Notes: generated by a model not told the origin, from the sequence alone. A stretch of DNA of 64,000 bases from Streptomyces sp. T12 (GCF_028736035.1 NZ_CP117866.1:8039001-8103000); one strand, 5' to 3'; positions 25,839 to 34,826 are shown, numbered from the stretch's first letter. Program-made: numbers and translations.

Positions 25839-26876
25839 CTACTCCTGCTTCTTCCTGCGCGTCCCGAACACGATCTCGTCCCAGCTCGGGACGGCGGCCC
25901 GGCGGCCGGGGCGGACGCCGTCCGCTTCGGCCTGACGGTCCGTGGCGCCGATGAGGCGGTCACGGTGACTGCCGACGGAGCGGGGCATGAGGACGTCCGC
26001 GTAGGCGGAACCAGCCGAGGCGGCGGGGGCCGGAGGCTCCTCCGTGGCCGGTTCGGCGGGAGGTTCCTCCGCGTCCGGCTCCGGCGGGCGCTCCGGGACC
26101 ACCAGGTCGCCCCGGAAGCTGGGCACCGCCTCCAGCAGGCTGGTCAGCGAGTCCCGTTCCTCCGTGGTCTCCTCGACAGGCTCGGAGGCCTGGGCCGGCA
26201 GGCTCGGCCGTGCACCTTCGAGGGCACGGTCCATCCCACGCTCGCGCGGAAGCCGGGCGATACGCGGTACGAACGGGAAGCTGGGCTCCGGCGCGGCGAG
26301 GTCCTCGGACTCACCGATCAGCGAGCGCGCCTCCTCGTCGACGGCCTGCACGAGCCGCCGGGGCGGGTCGTACGTCCAGCTCGCCGAGTGCGGTTCGCCC
26401 GCCACCATGTAGACCAGCAGCACTTCCCAGGTGCCGTCGTCACGGCGCCACGAGTCCCACTGCACGGTGTCCTTGTCGGCGCCGCGCAGCAGCAGCCGCT
26501 CCTGGACGGCCTCGCCGAGCTGCGGCCCGGCGGCGTTCTCACCGGGGCGGCGGACGGGAGTCTTGCGGGCCCGTTCGGCCATGAAGGCGCGCTCGGCGAG
26601 CACGGGGCCCTCGAAGCGCCGTACGCGGTCGACGGGGATGCCGGCGAGTTGGGCGACCTCTTCCGCGGTCGCACCAGCGCGTATACGCGCCTGGATGTCG
26701 CGGGGGCGGAGATGGCTCTCCACCTCGATCTCGATCTGGCCGAGGCGGGGACGGTCGCCGCGCACGGCGGCGCGCAGGCGTTCGTCGATCGGAAGCGTGT
26801 ACTCCGTTGCGTCGGCAGCCTTCAGCACCAGCCGTGTGCCGTCATTTGAGACGGCCACGACACGCAGTTCGGGCAT
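25839..26876 (-). CDS. sepH: Cell-division regulator SepH
   Basis: A 345-residue protein of the SepH (DUF3071) family. The conserved N-terminal domain, residues 1-170, starts MPELRVVAVSNDGTRLVL and contains a helix-turn-helix-like segment, ATAEEVAQLAGIPVDRVRRFEG. From about residue 190 there is a Pro/Glu-rich disordered linker, and the end (AAVPSWDEIVFGTRRK) is a short conserved C-terminal block. In Streptomyces SepH binds FtsZ and promotes assembly of division septa. The start is the ATG at 26874-26876 behind GGGAGG on the minus strand. The C-terminal coding end carries a 14-base direct repeat partly outside the gene. Confidence 0.93.
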   Translation of the reverse strand: MPELRVVAVSNDGTRLVLKAADATEYTLPIDERLRAAVRGDRPRLGQIEIEVESHLRPRDIQARIRAGATAEEVAQLAGIPVDRVRRFEGPVLAERAFMAERARKTPVRRPGENAAGPQLGEAVQERLLLRGADKDTVQWDSWRRDDGTWEVLLVYMVAGEPHSASWTYDPPRRLVQAVDEEARSLIGESEDLAAPEPSFPFVPRIARLPRERGMDRALEGARPSLPAQASEPVEETTEERDSLTSLLEAVPSFRGDLVVPERPPEPDAEEPPAEPATEEPPAPAASAGSAYADVLMPRSVGSHRDRLIGATDRQAEADGVRPGRRAAVPSWDEIVFGTRRKKQE

Positions 26877-27339
26877 GGGGACCTCCCGGGTGGTGCCTGC
26901 CGACGTCACGTGCGTCGCTGCTTCCGCTAGTCGAGTGTGGCCTGCCCGGGTGCAGCCTGCCACAACCTTGCCGAGTTGCCCGGCGTGTCGGGCACGGGCC
27001 CTGGATCGCCGTTATGGCACGGTTACCTGTTCGCAACGCTAAGTGACCAACTCCGTCACCCTGTGCAACTAGCCCCCTCCCGGCGGTCCTTGAAGGCCAC
27101 GGACGCCCTGGCGGGAGACCGGACCCAGGGCTCGCAACAGTACTCCATTTGGGCCACGTGCGTGGATTGGCGCGCCGCTCAACTTCTGGCAAGGGGTGGG
27201 ACTCGGCCGTCCGTTGAGCGGTTCTCCGATCTTGAGCGTGGCGTACTTCACGCAAACGCCGGAAATGGAACTAATGCTTTCGCCCGTACCTCTCCTGGCT
27301 GCGCAGTTGGCCGACCGGGTGGATCGAGCCGATCGCGTG
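26877..27339. other. Intergenic region upstream of sepH
   Basis: There are 463 bases between sepH and the lactone oxidase gene (both on the minus strand). It should hold the sepH promoter. A possible hairpin joins GCCCTGG (27105-27111) and CCAGGGC (27125-27131). A 60-codon minus-strand frame near 27069-27251 has no Shine-Dalgarno and no recognisable similarity, so I do not call it. No tRNA fold was found. Confidence 0.4.
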
Positions 27340-28659
27340 CTACGCCCCCAACACCCTTCGCAGGTAGTCGTTCTGGAACCGGCGGTCCGGGTCGAGCCGG
27401 TCCCGCAGCGCCGTGAACTCGCCGAAGCGCGGGTACACCTGGGCGAAGTACTCGGCGTCCCGCGTGTGCACCTTGCCCCAGTGCGGACGTCCCTCGTGCG
27501 CGGTGAAGATCCGCTCGGCGGCGGTGAAGTACCGCTGGTACGGCGTGCCCTTGACCATGTGGACGGCGACGTACGCGCTGTCGCGGCCCGAGGCGGTGGA
27601 CAGCGTGATGTCGTCGGCCGGGGCGGTGCGCACCTCGACCGGGAAGCTGACCCTGAGGCCGGAGCGCTCGATCATGGCCTTCAGTTCGCGCAGCGTCTCG
27701 ACGACGGCCTCGCGCGGGACGGCGTACTCCATCTCCACGAAGCGCACCCGGCGCGGTGATGTGAAGACCTTGTAGGGGATGTCCGTGTAGGTCCGCGCGG
27801 ACAGGGCCTTGCTGGAGATCCGGGCGATCGCCGGGATCGTGGCGGGTGCCGCGCGGCCGACCCACTGAGCCGCCTGGAAGACGCCGTTGGAGAGGAACTC
27901 GTCCTCGAGCCAGCCGGCGACCTGCCCCACCGGCTTCTCCGGGCCCGCGCTGCGGTTGTTGCGCTTGGTGTTGGTGTTGCCGGTGTGCGGGAACCAGTAG
28001 AACTCGAAGTGCTCGTTCTCGGTCCACAGTTCGTCGAAGTCCGCCAGGACCTTGTCGAACGGCATCGGCTCCTCGCGCGCGGAGAGCAGGAAGATCGGCT
28101 CCACGGCGAAGGTGATCGCGGTGACGATGCCCAGTGCGCCGAGGCCGATGCGGGCCGCCGCGAAGACCTCCGGATTCTCCTTCTCGGAGCAGGTGAGCAC
28201 TGAGCCCTCGGCCGTGACCAGTTCCAGGCCCTTGATCTGGGCGGCGATCGAGGCCGACTCACGGCCCGTGCCGTGTGTGCCGGTGCTGGTGGCGCCCGAG
28301 ACCGTCTGCTCCATGATGTCGCCCATGTTCGTGAGCGACAGGCCCTCGCGCGCCAGGGCCATGTTGAGCCTCTTGAGCGGGGTACCCGCCTCGACCGTGA
28401 CCGTCATGGCATCCCGGTCAATGTTGCGGATGCCGGTCAAGAGTTGAGGGCGGATCAGCACGCCATCGGTGGCGGCTATGGACGTGAAGGAGTGGCCACT
28501 GCCGACCGCCTTCACCTTCAGGCCGCCCTCGGCGGCCCGGCGTATCGCCGCGGACAGCTCCTCGACGGAGGCCGGAGCGACCTCCCGCACGGGGCGGGCG
28601 GCGACATTGCCGCTCCAGTTACGCCACGTGCCGTTCCTGCCGCTCGCTGTGCTGCTCAA
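27340..28659 (-). CDS. FAD-linked sugar-lactone oxidase (D-arabinono-1,4-lactone oxidase family)
   Basis: A 439-residue flavoprotein. The N-terminal FAD-binding domain begins near residue 18 (ARPVREVAPASVEELSAAIR), with GSGHSFTSIA, where the family attaches or contacts FAD, and SGATSTGTHGTG. The C-terminal ALO domain ends in RPHWGKVHTRD and RFQNDYLRRVL, family signatures containing the catalytic basic residue. It oxidises an aldonolactone such as L-gulono- or D-arabinono-lactone. The start is the TTG at 28657-28659 with GGGGAGG upstream. This start overlaps the end of the MFS gene by 41 bases, so the two are translationally linked. The true substrate in Streptomyces is uncertain. Confidence 0.88.
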   Translation of the reverse strand: MSSTASGRNGTWRNWSGNVAARPVREVAPASVEELSAAIRRAAEGGLKVKAVGSGHSFTSIAATDGVLIRPQLLTGIRNIDRDAMTVTVEAGTPLKRLNMALAREGLSLTNMGDIMEQTVSGATSTGTHGTGRESASIAAQIKGLELVTAEGSVLTCSEKENPEVFAAARIGLGALGIVTAITFAVEPIFLLSAREEPMPFDKVLADFDELWTENEHFEFYWFPHTGNTNTKRNNRSAGPEKPVGQVAGWLEDEFLSNGVFQAAQWVGRAAPATIPAIARISSKALSARTYTDIPYKVFTSPRRVRFVEMEYAVPREAVVETLRELKAMIERSGLRVSFPVEVRTAPADDITLSTASGRDSAYVAVHMVKGTPYQRYFTAAERIFTAHEGRPHWGKVHTRDAEYFAQVYPRFGEFTALRDRLDPDRRFQNDYLRRVLGA

Positions 28660-29857
28660 CGGTGCCTCCCCGACGCGGAGCCGGCCTGCTGAGCCGGCGA
28701 TACCCCAGGAAACCCACCACGACCGCGACGGCCCCGGCCACCGCCGGAACCCCGTACCCGGCGTCCGCACCGGCGGCGTCGATCGCCCAGCCGGCCGCGG
28801 AGGAGCCGAGCGCGACACCGACCGCGAGCCCGGTGCTCACCCAGGTCATGCCCTCGGTCAGTTGCGCGCGTGGTACGTGCTCTTCGATCAGGGACATGGT
28901 GGTGATCATCGTGGGAGCGACCGCCATGCCCGAGACGAACAGCGCCACGGCCAGAAGCGGCAAGTTTCCGACCAGTAGGAGGGGGATCATACTCACGGCC
29001 ATCGCGCATATGCCCAGCAGCCAGCGAGGTTCGGGTGCCCCCTTGAAGCGCAACAGCCCGAAGACGAGCCCCGCCGCGCAGGAGCCCGCCGCGTACAGCG
29101 CGAGGACCACGCTCGCGGCGCCCTTGTGCCCCTGCTCGTCCGCGAAGGCCACCGTGACCACGTCCACGGACCCGAAGATCGCTCCGGTCGCCACGAAGGT
29201 GGCCACCAGGACCTGCAGCCCGGGGGAGCGCAGAGCCGAATCGGTACCTCGGCGCTCGCGCGGATGCGGCACGGGCTCGGTGGCCCGCTGCGCGGTCAGC
29301 CAGAAGACACCGGCGGCCAGGAAGCAGCCGGCGAGCAGCGGCCCGGCCTCCGGGAACCACGCCGTGGACAGGCCGATGGAGATGATCGGCCCGAAGATGA
29401 AGCACACTTCGTCGATCACGGACTCGAAGGAGTACGCGGTGTGCAGCTGCGGCGTCTCCCGGTACAGCGCGGCCCAGCGGGCCCGGGTCATCGCCCCGAC
29501 GCTGGGCACGCAGCCGATGCCGACGCAGGCCACGAACAGCACCCAGTCCGGCCACCCGTAGTGGGCGGCGAACAGCAGCCCGGCACCCGCCACGAGCGAG
29601 ATCAGCGTCGCCGGACGCAGCACCCGCCGCTGCCCGTACTGGTCGACCAGCCGTGAGACCTGCGGGCCCGCCACCGCCGCAGAGAGCGCGATGGTGGCCG
29701 ACAGGGCGCCGGCGAGGCCGTAGCGCCCGGTCAGCTGGGAGACCATCGTGACCACGCCGATGCCCATCATCGACAGCGGCATCCGGCCGAGGAAGCCCGC
29801 GGCGGTGAAGCCCTTGGTGCCAGGGGCGGCGAACAGGGCGCGGTAGGGGCTCGGCAC
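28619..29857 (-). CDS. Major facilitator superfamily transporter
   Basis: A 412-residue integral membrane protein with about 12 predicted transmembrane helices in two halves, separated by a charged loop near residues 190-210 (PHPRERRGTD). The motif DQYGQRRVLRP in the loop after helix 2 is the MFS A-motif region. The sequence resembles drug- or sugar-efflux MFS proteins of actinobacteria. The start is GTG at 29855-29857 behind GGAGA on the minus strand. Its 3' end overlaps the lactone oxidase start. The substrate is unknown. Confidence 0.87.
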   Translation of the reverse strand: MPSPYRALFAAPGTKGFTAAGFLGRMPLSMMGIGVVTMVSQLTGRYGLAGALSATIALSAAVAGPQVSRLVDQYGQRRVLRPATLISLVAGAGLLFAAHYGWPDWVLFVACVGIGCVPSVGAMTRARWAALYRETPQLHTAYSFESVIDEVCFIFGPIISIGLSTAWFPEAGPLLAGCFLAAGVFWLTAQRATEPVPHPRERRGTDSALRSPGLQVLVATFVATGAIFGSVDVVTVAFADEQGHKGAASVVLALYAAGSCAAGLVFGLLRFKGAPEPRWLLGICAMAVSMIPLLLVGNLPLLAVALFVSGMAVAPTMITTMSLIEEHVPRAQLTEGMTWVSTGLAVGVALGSSAAGWAIDAAGADAGYGVPAVAGAVAVVVGFLGYRRLSRPAPRRGGTVEQHSERQERHVA

Positions 29858-29893
29858 GGGGGTCTCCGGTCAGGCGGAAGGGCAGGACTGAGC

Positions 29894-29949
29894 GGCTCGG
29901 GGCAACTCAGGGTGGCTCGGGGCAACTCAGGGCGACTCAGGGCGACTCG
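29894..29949. repeat. 20-bp tandem repeat upstream of the MFS/ferrochelatase divide
   Basis: GGCTCGGGGCAACTCAGGG occurs at 29894 and again 20 bases later. It is followed by two shorter derivatives, GACTCAGGGC and GACTCGG. The array lies just upstream of the MFS start, in the divergent intergenic region. Confidence 0.7.
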
Positions 29950-29982
29950 GTAAGGCGCGTGGACAGCCGATACAGCTTACGA

Positions 29983-29998
29983 GTTAGGTGACCCTAAC
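29983..29998. promoter_or_regulatory. GTTAGG-N4-CCTAAC palindrome, possible weak iron box
   Basis: A perfect inverted repeat, GTTAGGTGACCCTAAC, lies about 80 bases upstream of the ferrochelatase start. Aligned by hand with the 19-base iron-box consensus it agrees at about 11 positions, so control by a DmdR1/IdeR-type repressor is possible but unproven. Either divergent gene could be the target. Confidence 0.4.
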
Positions 29999-30079
29999 GC
30001 ACCTGGCCGGACGAACCGGGAACCCGGGTGGTCACCCCGCCGTTTCCCGGCTGTCAGTACCGGATGACAGGATCGATCC

Positions 30080-31207
30080 ATGCCAGACGCGCGCGATGCC
30101 ACCCCCTACGACGCCCTGCTCCTGCTCTCCTTCGGCGGCCCCGAGGGCCCGGACGACGTGATCCCGTTCCTGGAGAACGTCACCCGCGGGCGGGGCATCC
30201 CCACCGAACGCCTGAAGGAAGTCGGCGAACACTACTTCCTCTTCGGCGGCGTCAGCCCCATCAACGACCAGAACCGCGCCCTGCTCGACGCCCTGCGCAA
30301 GGACTTCGCCGAGCACGGCCTGGACCTGCCGATCTACTGGGGCAACCGCAACTGGGCGCCGTATCTGACCGACACCCTGCGCGAGATGGTCGCGGACGGC
30401 CGCCGCCGCATCATCGTCCTCGCCACCAGCGCCTACGCCTCCTATTCGGGCTGCCGCCAGTACCGCGAGAACCTCGCCGACTCGCTCGCCGCCCTTGAAG
30501 CCGAGGGCCTGGAGCTGCCGAAGGTCGACAAGCTGCGGCACTACTTCAACCACCCGGGCTTCCTGGAACCGATGATCGACGGTGTCGTCGAGTCCCTCGC
30601 AGACCTTCCCGAGGACGTCCGGGACGGCGCGCACATCGCCTTCTCGACCCACTCGATCCCGACCGCGGCCGCGGACAGCTCCGGCCCGGTCGAGGAGCAG
30701 GGCGACGGCGGCGCGTACGTCGAGCAGCACCTGGACGTCGCGCAGCTGATCGCCGACGCAGTACGCGAGCGCACCGGCGTCGACCATCCCTGGCAGCTCG
30801 TCTACCAGTCCCGCTCCGGCGCCCCGCACATCCCGTGGCTGGAGCCGGACATCTGCGACCACCTCGAGGAGCGGCACGAGGCCGGGGTGCCGGCGGTCGT
30901 GATCGCCCCCATCGGCTTCGTCTCCGACCACATGGAGGTCCTCTACGACCTCGACACGGAGGCCAAGGCCAAGGCCGAGGAGCTGGGTCTGCCGATGCGC
31001 CGCTCGGCCACCGTCGGAGACGACCCGCGGTTCGCCGCGGCGATCCGCGACCTCGTCCTGGAGCGCGCCGCCGTGGAGCGCGGCCAGGACGTCACGCCCT
31101 GCGCCCTGGGCGCGCTCGGCGCCGACCACAACCTGTGCCCGATCGGCTGCTGCCCGGCCCGCGCCCCCAAGCCCGCCGCCGCGGGCGCCGACAGCCCGTA
31201 CGCGTGA
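30080..31207 (+). CDS. hemH: Ferrochelatase (coproporphyrin type)
   Basis: A 375-residue ferrochelatase. It has [14 protein letters not shown] at the N-terminus, the catalytic histidine in FSTHSIP and the Glu in [11 protein letters not shown]. The C-terminal cysteine cluster ([19 protein letters not shown]) matches the 2Fe-2S ligands of actinobacterial enzymes. In Actinobacteria the enzyme inserts iron into coproporphyrin III in the coproporphyrin-dependent heme pathway. The start is the ATG at 30080 with an AGGA-like site. It is followed at once by the inositol phosphatase gene, with an eight-base gap, suggesting an operon. Confidence 0.94.
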   Translation: MPDARDATPYDALLLLSFGGPEGPDDVIPFLENVTRGRGIPTERLKEVGEHYFLFGGVSPINDQNRALLDALRKDFAEHGLDLPIYWGNRNWAPYLTDTLREMVADGRRRIIVLATSAYASYSGCRQYRENLADSLAALEAEGLELPKVDKLRHYFNHPGFLEPMIDGVVESLADLPEDVRDGAHIAFSTHSIPTAAADSSGPVEEQGDGGAYVEQHLDVAQLIADAVRERTGVDHPWQLVYQSRSGAPHIPWLEPDICDHLEERHEAGVPAVVIAPIGFVSDHMEVLYDLDTEAKAKAEELGLPMRRSATVGDDPRFAAAIRDLVLERAAVERGQDVTPCALGALGADHNLCPIGCCPARAPKPAAAGADSPYA

Positions 31208-31215
31208 GGAGCCCC

Positions 31216-32031
31216 GTGACCGACCCCCTGCACTCGGAACTGCTCCGGCTGGCCCGGGAGGCCGCCCGCCGCGCGGGCGAGCTGCTGCGCGACGGCCGTC
31301 CGGCCGACCTCGCGGTCGCCGCGACCAAGTCGAGCCCGATCGACGTGGTCACGGAGATGGACATCGCGGCGGAGAAGCTGATCACCGACGTGATCTCCGA
31401 GCACCGCCCCGACGACGGTTTCCTCGGCGAGGAGGGCGCCTCCACCGAGGGCACGAGCGGCATCCGCTGGGTGATCGACCCGCTCGACGGCACGGTCAAC
31501 TACCTGTACGGGCTGCCGACTTGGTCCGTCTCCATCGCCGCCGAGCAGGACGGCGAAGCGGTTGTCGGGGTCGTGGCGGCCCCAATGCGCGGCGAGACGT
31601 ATCACGCGGTGCGCGGCGCCGGTGCTTGGGCCACGGGATCCTGGGACGGCGAGCGCAGGCTCGGCTGCCGGCGCACAGCGCCCCTGGACCAGGCCCTGGT
31701 CTCGACCGGCTTCAACTACGTCACCGAGGTGCGCACCCACCAGGCCGACGTCGCGCAGCGGCTGATCCCCCTCCTGCGTGACATCCGCCGCGGCGGCTCG
31801 GCCGCGATCGACCTGTGCGACCTGGCCGCGGGCCGCCTCGACGGCTACTACGAGCGCGGCCTCAACGCCTGGGACGTGGCCGCGGGCGACCTGATCGCAC
31901 GAGAAGCGGGCGCCCTGACCGGCGGACGCCCCGGAGAGCGCCCGTCACGTGACCTCGCGGTGGCGGCCACCCCGGGAGTCTTCGAGCCCCTCCAGCGGCT
32001 CCTGGAGGACTTCGGCGCCTGGCACGACTGA
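31216..32031 (+). CDS. Inositol monophosphatase-family phosphatase
   Basis: A 271-residue Mg2+-dependent phosphatase. Motifs in order are EEGAS (metal Glu pair), DPLDGTVNYLYGLP (family signature 1) and WDVAAGDLI (signature 2). It dephosphorylates inositol phosphate, fructose bisphosphate or a similar sugar phosphate in the cytoplasm. The start is the GTG at 31216, because AGGAG at 31207-31211 fits it. A GTG at 31204 in frame is poorly placed. It follows ferrochelatase by eight bases and ends just before a strong terminator. Confidence 0.92.
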   Translation: MTDPLHSELLRLAREAARRAGELLRDGRPADLAVAATKSSPIDVVTEMDIAAEKLITDVISEHRPDDGFLGEEGASTEGTSGIRWVIDPLDGTVNYLYGLPTWSVSIAAEQDGEAVVGVVAAPMRGETYHAVRGAGAWATGSWDGERRLGCRRTAPLDQALVSTGFNYVTEVRTHQADVAQRLIPLLRDIRRGGSAAIDLCDLAAGRLDGYYERGLNAWDVAAGDLIAREAGALTGGRPGERPSRDLAVAATPGVFEPLQRLLEDFGAWHD

Positions 32032-32040
32032 CGGCACGCG

Positions 32041-32075
32041 ACGGGGCCCCGGCGCTGGATTCGCCGGGGCCCCGT
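32041..32075. terminator. Bidirectional hairpin terminator
   Basis: ACGGGGCCCCGGCG (32041-32054) pairs perfectly with CGCCGGGGCCCCGT (32062-32075) around a seven-base loop, between convergent genes. Confidence 0.8.
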
Positions 32076-32086
32076 CGTCGTGCTCG

Positions 32087-32260
32087 TCAGACGCGTGACG
32101 CGCCGACTTCCACACCGTGCTCGGCGGCGAGGCGGCGCAGGTCGTCGAGCTCGCCCTGCTCCACCTCGACGAGGAAGTCGTCGCCCTCGTCACGAGCCCG
32201 CGTCAGGTCGGACTCGGTCGCCCTTATGCGCTGCAGAAGTCCTGCGGTGAATGCGTCCAT
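32087..32260 (-). CDS. Conserved 57-residue protein
   Basis: A 57-residue, acidic, probably helical protein starting MDAFTAGLLQRIRATESDLTR with a second half EQGELDDLRRLAAEHG. The start is the ATG at 32258-32260, behind GAGGGGG on the minus strand. The frame is open further upstream but has no good start. The two amphipathic helices resemble a small helical hairpin or coiled coil. Small proteins of this form precede cutR in Streptomyces as I remember it. The function is unknown. It is convergent with the inositol phosphatase gene and divergent from cutR. Confidence 0.7.
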   Translation of the reverse strand: MDAFTAGLLQRIRATESDLTRARDEGDDFLVEVEQGELDDLRRLAAEHGVEVGASRV

Positions 32261-32677
32261 GCTGCGCCCCCTCGTCCTGGGTCGTGGGTCGGTGGCACGG
32301 GGGTGTGCCGTTCGGAAGGGGCGATCACGTCTCCGGTAGGTGCCCAGCGCTGCCCTTGCTGGGCGGCGACGGTGCCGGACACCCACGCCCGCTCTGCGGG
32401 AAGCGGATCGAGTCGTACCGCATGGTGGTGCGGCACGAGCAGAGCGTGATCGCGGGGTGTAAAGCCGTCCTCCCCCCGCTCCCTTCCGCGGAAACCTCAA
32501 CCGGAAGAGAAAATCTCGCATTCCCGGGCTTCACACCCGTCCTGCATGGTCCGCCCACCCGTCTTACCGCCGACTTATGGCGGAAAAGGGCAGGATGGAG
32601 GCCAGGACACCAGACCAAGACCCCTGCCCGTGTGCGAGCCAAGCGCTACGCGGGTGGACACAGGAAGGACAAGCGAC
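32261..32677. other. Divergent intergenic region upstream of cutR
   Basis: There are 417 bases without a supported gene. It contains a 10-base palindrome, TTCCGCGGAA (32484-32493), about 185 bases before cutR. The less GC-rich stretch 32500-32590 is a plausible promoter area. No hairpin or riboswitch was recognised. Confidence 0.4.
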
Positions 32678-33331
32678 GTGCGCGTACTCGTCGTCGAGGA
32701 CGAGCAACTGCTCGCCGATGCGGTGGCCACCGGACTGCGCCGGGAGGCCATGGCCGTCGACGTCGTGTACGACGGTGCGGCCGCCCTGGAGCGCATCGGC
32801 GTCAACGACTACGACGTGGTCGTCCTCGACCGCGACCTCCCGCTGGTGCACGGCGACGACGTCTGCCGCAAGATCGTCGAACTCGGCATGCCCACGCGCG
32901 TGCTGATGCTCACGGCCTCCGGCGACGTCAGCGACCGTGTCGAGGGGCTGGAGATCGGCGCCGACGACTATCTCCCCAAGCCCTTCGCCTTCAGCGAGCT
33001 GACGGCACGCGTGCGTGCCCTCGGCCGCCGTACGAGCGTGCCGCTGCCGCCCGTCCTGGAGCGCGCCGGCATCAAGCTCGACCCCAATCGCCGCGAGGTC
33101 TTCCGCGACGGCAAGGAGGTGCAGCTCGCGCCGAAGGAGTTCGCCGTCCTGGAAGTGCTGATGCGCAGCGAGGGCGCGGTGGTCTCCGCCGAGCAGCTCC
33201 TGGAGAAGGCCTGGGACGAGAACACCGACCCGTTCACGAACGTGGTGCGAGTGACCGTCATGACACTGCGCCGCAAGCTGGGGGAGCCACCGGTGATCGT
33301 CACCGTGCCCGGCTCCGGCTACCGGATCTGA
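32678..33331 (+). CDS. cutR: Two-component response regulator CutR
   Basis: A 217-residue OmpR/PhoB-family regulator. The receiver domain, residues 1-118, has phospho-acceptor Asp51 in VVLDRDLP and Lys101 in YLPKPFAF. The C-terminal winged helix, about 125-217, has RREVFRDGKEVQLAPKEFAVL and ends VPGSGYRI. Length and sequence match Streptomyces CutR, which with CutS was found to repress antibiotic production. The start is the GTG at 32678 behind AGGAAGGAC. It is followed by cutS after six bases. Confidence 0.93.
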   Translation: MRVLVVEDEQLLADAVATGLRREAMAVDVVYDGAAALERIGVNDYDVVVLDRDLPLVHGDDVCRKIVELGMPTRVLMLTASGDVSDRVEGLEIGADDYLPKPFAFSELTARVRALGRRTSVPLPPVLERAGIKLDPNRREVFRDGKEVQLAPKEFAVLEVLMRSEGAVVSAEQLLEKAWDENTDPFTNVVRVTVMTLRRKLGEPPVIVTVPGSGYRI

Positions 33332-33337
33332 TCGACC

Positions 33338-34585
33338 ATGGCCGCGACTCCCGCGCCTCCCCAGGCGCCCCCCAAGCCCACCTGGGACCCCCGGAGGGTG
33401 GAGCCCCCCTTCCCGTGGCTGCGCCCCACCATCCGGATAAGGCTCACGCTGCTGTACGGCGGCATGTTCCTGATCGCCGGCATCCTGCTGCTGTCGATCA
33501 TCTACCTGCTGGCCGCACAGGCGATCAACACGGGCAATGAACCCCTGTTCAAGATCGTGGACGCCACCCAGCTCCAGGTCACGAGCGACAACTGCCCCGC
33601 GATCAAGTCCGACAACCTCACGTTCTCCCAGTTCAACGAGGCGATCAGCGCCTGCATCGACGACCAGCGCCATGTCGCGCTGGACGATCTGCTCAGCCGC
33701 TCCCTGCTGGCCCTCCTCGGCCTCGCCGTCATCGCCTTCGCCTTCGGCTACGCCATGGCCGGCCGCGTCCTGTCGCCGCTGGGCCGGATCACCCGGACCG
33801 CGCGCGCGGTGGCGGGCTCGGACCTGTCCCGCCGCATCGAGCTGGACGGCCCGGACGACGAGCTGAAGGAGCTCGCCGACACCTTCGACGAGATGCTGGA
33901 GCGGCTGCAGCGGGCGTTCACCGCCCAGCAGCGCTTCGTCGGCAACGCCTCGCACGAGCTGCGCACCCCGCTCGCGATCAACCGCACGCTCCTCGAGGTG
34001 CACCTGTCGGACCCGAACGCGCCGATGGAACTCCAGCAGCTCGGCAAGACGCTGCTGGCCACCAACGAGCGCAGCGAACAACTCGTCGAGGGACTGCTGC
34101 TGCTCGCCCGCAGTGACAACCAGATCGTCGAGCGCAAACCGGTGGACCTCGCGGAGGTGGCCGAGCAGGCCGTCGACCAGGTGCACGCGGAGGCCGAGGC
34201 CAAGGGCGTGGTGATCCGCGGCGAGCAGAAGGCCGCGGTCGTGCAGGGCAACGGCGTGCTGCTGGAGCGGATCGCGCTGAACCTGGTGCAGAACGCCGTC
34301 CGGTACAACATCCCGGAGGGCGGCTGGGTCGAGGTCACCACCGAGGTCCAGCACGGGCAGGCGGTTCTGGTCGTGTCGAACACCGGGCCGGTGGTGCCGG
34401 CGTACGAGATCGACAATCTCTTCGAGCCGTTCAGACGGCTGCGCACGGAGCGCACGGGCAGCGACAAGGGCGTCGGCCTGGGGCTGTCCATTGTGCGGTC
34501 CGTGGCCCGGGCGCATGGCGGGCACATCTCGGCGCAGCCACGCGAGGGCGGAGGACTCATGATGCGGGTCACCCTGCCGATCTGA
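33338..34585 (+). CDS. cutS: Sensor histidine kinase CutS
   Basis: A 415-residue membrane kinase. It has transmembrane helix 1 at about 36-62, a short extracytoplasmic sensor at 63-120, transmembrane helix 2 at about 122-146 and a HAMP domain. The dimerisation domain has phospho-acceptor His206 in NASHELRTPL, followed by an ATPase domain (NLVQNAVRYN, GVGLGLSIVR). The extracytoplasmic loop holds exactly two cysteines, Cys86 and Cys106, which could form a redox-sensitive disulfide. CutRS acts on antibiotic production and, in recent work as I recall it, extracellular protein-folding stress. The start is the ATG at 33338. Confidence 0.93.
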   Translation: MAATPAPPQAPPKPTWDPRRVEPPFPWLRPTIRIRLTLLYGGMFLIAGILLLSIIYLLAAQAINTGNEPLFKIVDATQLQVTSDNCPAIKSDNLTFSQFNEAISACIDDQRHVALDDLLSRSLLALLGLAVIAFAFGYAMAGRVLSPLGRITRTARAVAGSDLSRRIELDGPDDELKELADTFDEMLERLQRAFTAQQRFVGNASHELRTPLAINRTLLEVHLSDPNAPMELQQLGKTLLATNERSEQLVEGLLLLARSDNQIVERKPVDLAEVAEQAVDQVHAEAEAKGVVIRGEQKAAVVQGNGVLLERIALNLVQNAVRYNIPEGGWVEVTTEVQHGQAVLVVSNTGPVVPAYEIDNLFEPFRRLRTERTGSDKGVGLGLSIVRSVARAHGGHISAQPREGGGLMMRVTLPI

Positions 34586-34670
34586 GACCATGTGCGCCGA
34601 CACCTGACCGACACAACGGGGATGTTCGCTTTGCGCGGAATTTTCTGGGCACTCGTCGAGCAGCCCCATG

Positions 34671-34684
34671 TGTGATCGATCACA
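34671..34684. promoter_or_regulatory. TGTGATCGATCACA palindrome (Crp-like)
   Basis: A perfect 14-base palindrome, TGTGATCGATCACA, that contains GTG-N6-CAC, the half-site arrangement reported for Streptomyces Crp. It lies 86 bases after cutS and about 310 bases before the DUF4193 gene. The distance to the next start argues against direct promoter control unless a longer leader exists. Confidence 0.4.
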
Positions 34685-34810
34685 AGGGCGAATTTCCGGC
34701 CATCTACTCTCAGTGATCATGCGACCCGTCGGAAAGCCGGGAAAATCCGGGTTTTCGGGGGTCTTGATCACGGGAAGTACACGGTGAGACGCCTTTGAAC
34801 TGCGGCATTA

Positions 34811-34826
34811 GGACCGTGTACGGTCC
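34811..34826. promoter_or_regulatory. GGACCGT-N2-ACGGTCC palindrome upstream of DUF4193 gene
   Basis: A perfect inverted repeat with a two-base spacer, 165 bases before the DUF4193 start. The regulator is unknown. The rest of the 406-base region (34586-34991) shows no gene. It ends with GGGGGAGAG, the Shine-Dalgarno of the DUF4193 gene. Confidence 0.4.

Noticed and set aside
27069..27251. 60-codon minus-strand frame upstream of sepH
   Set aside because: No Shine-Dalgarno and no recognisable family; it sits in a promoter-like region.
26877..27339. tRNA or small RNA gene
   Set aside because: No cloverleaf or conserved arm sequences were found; only a weak hairpin near 27105-27131.
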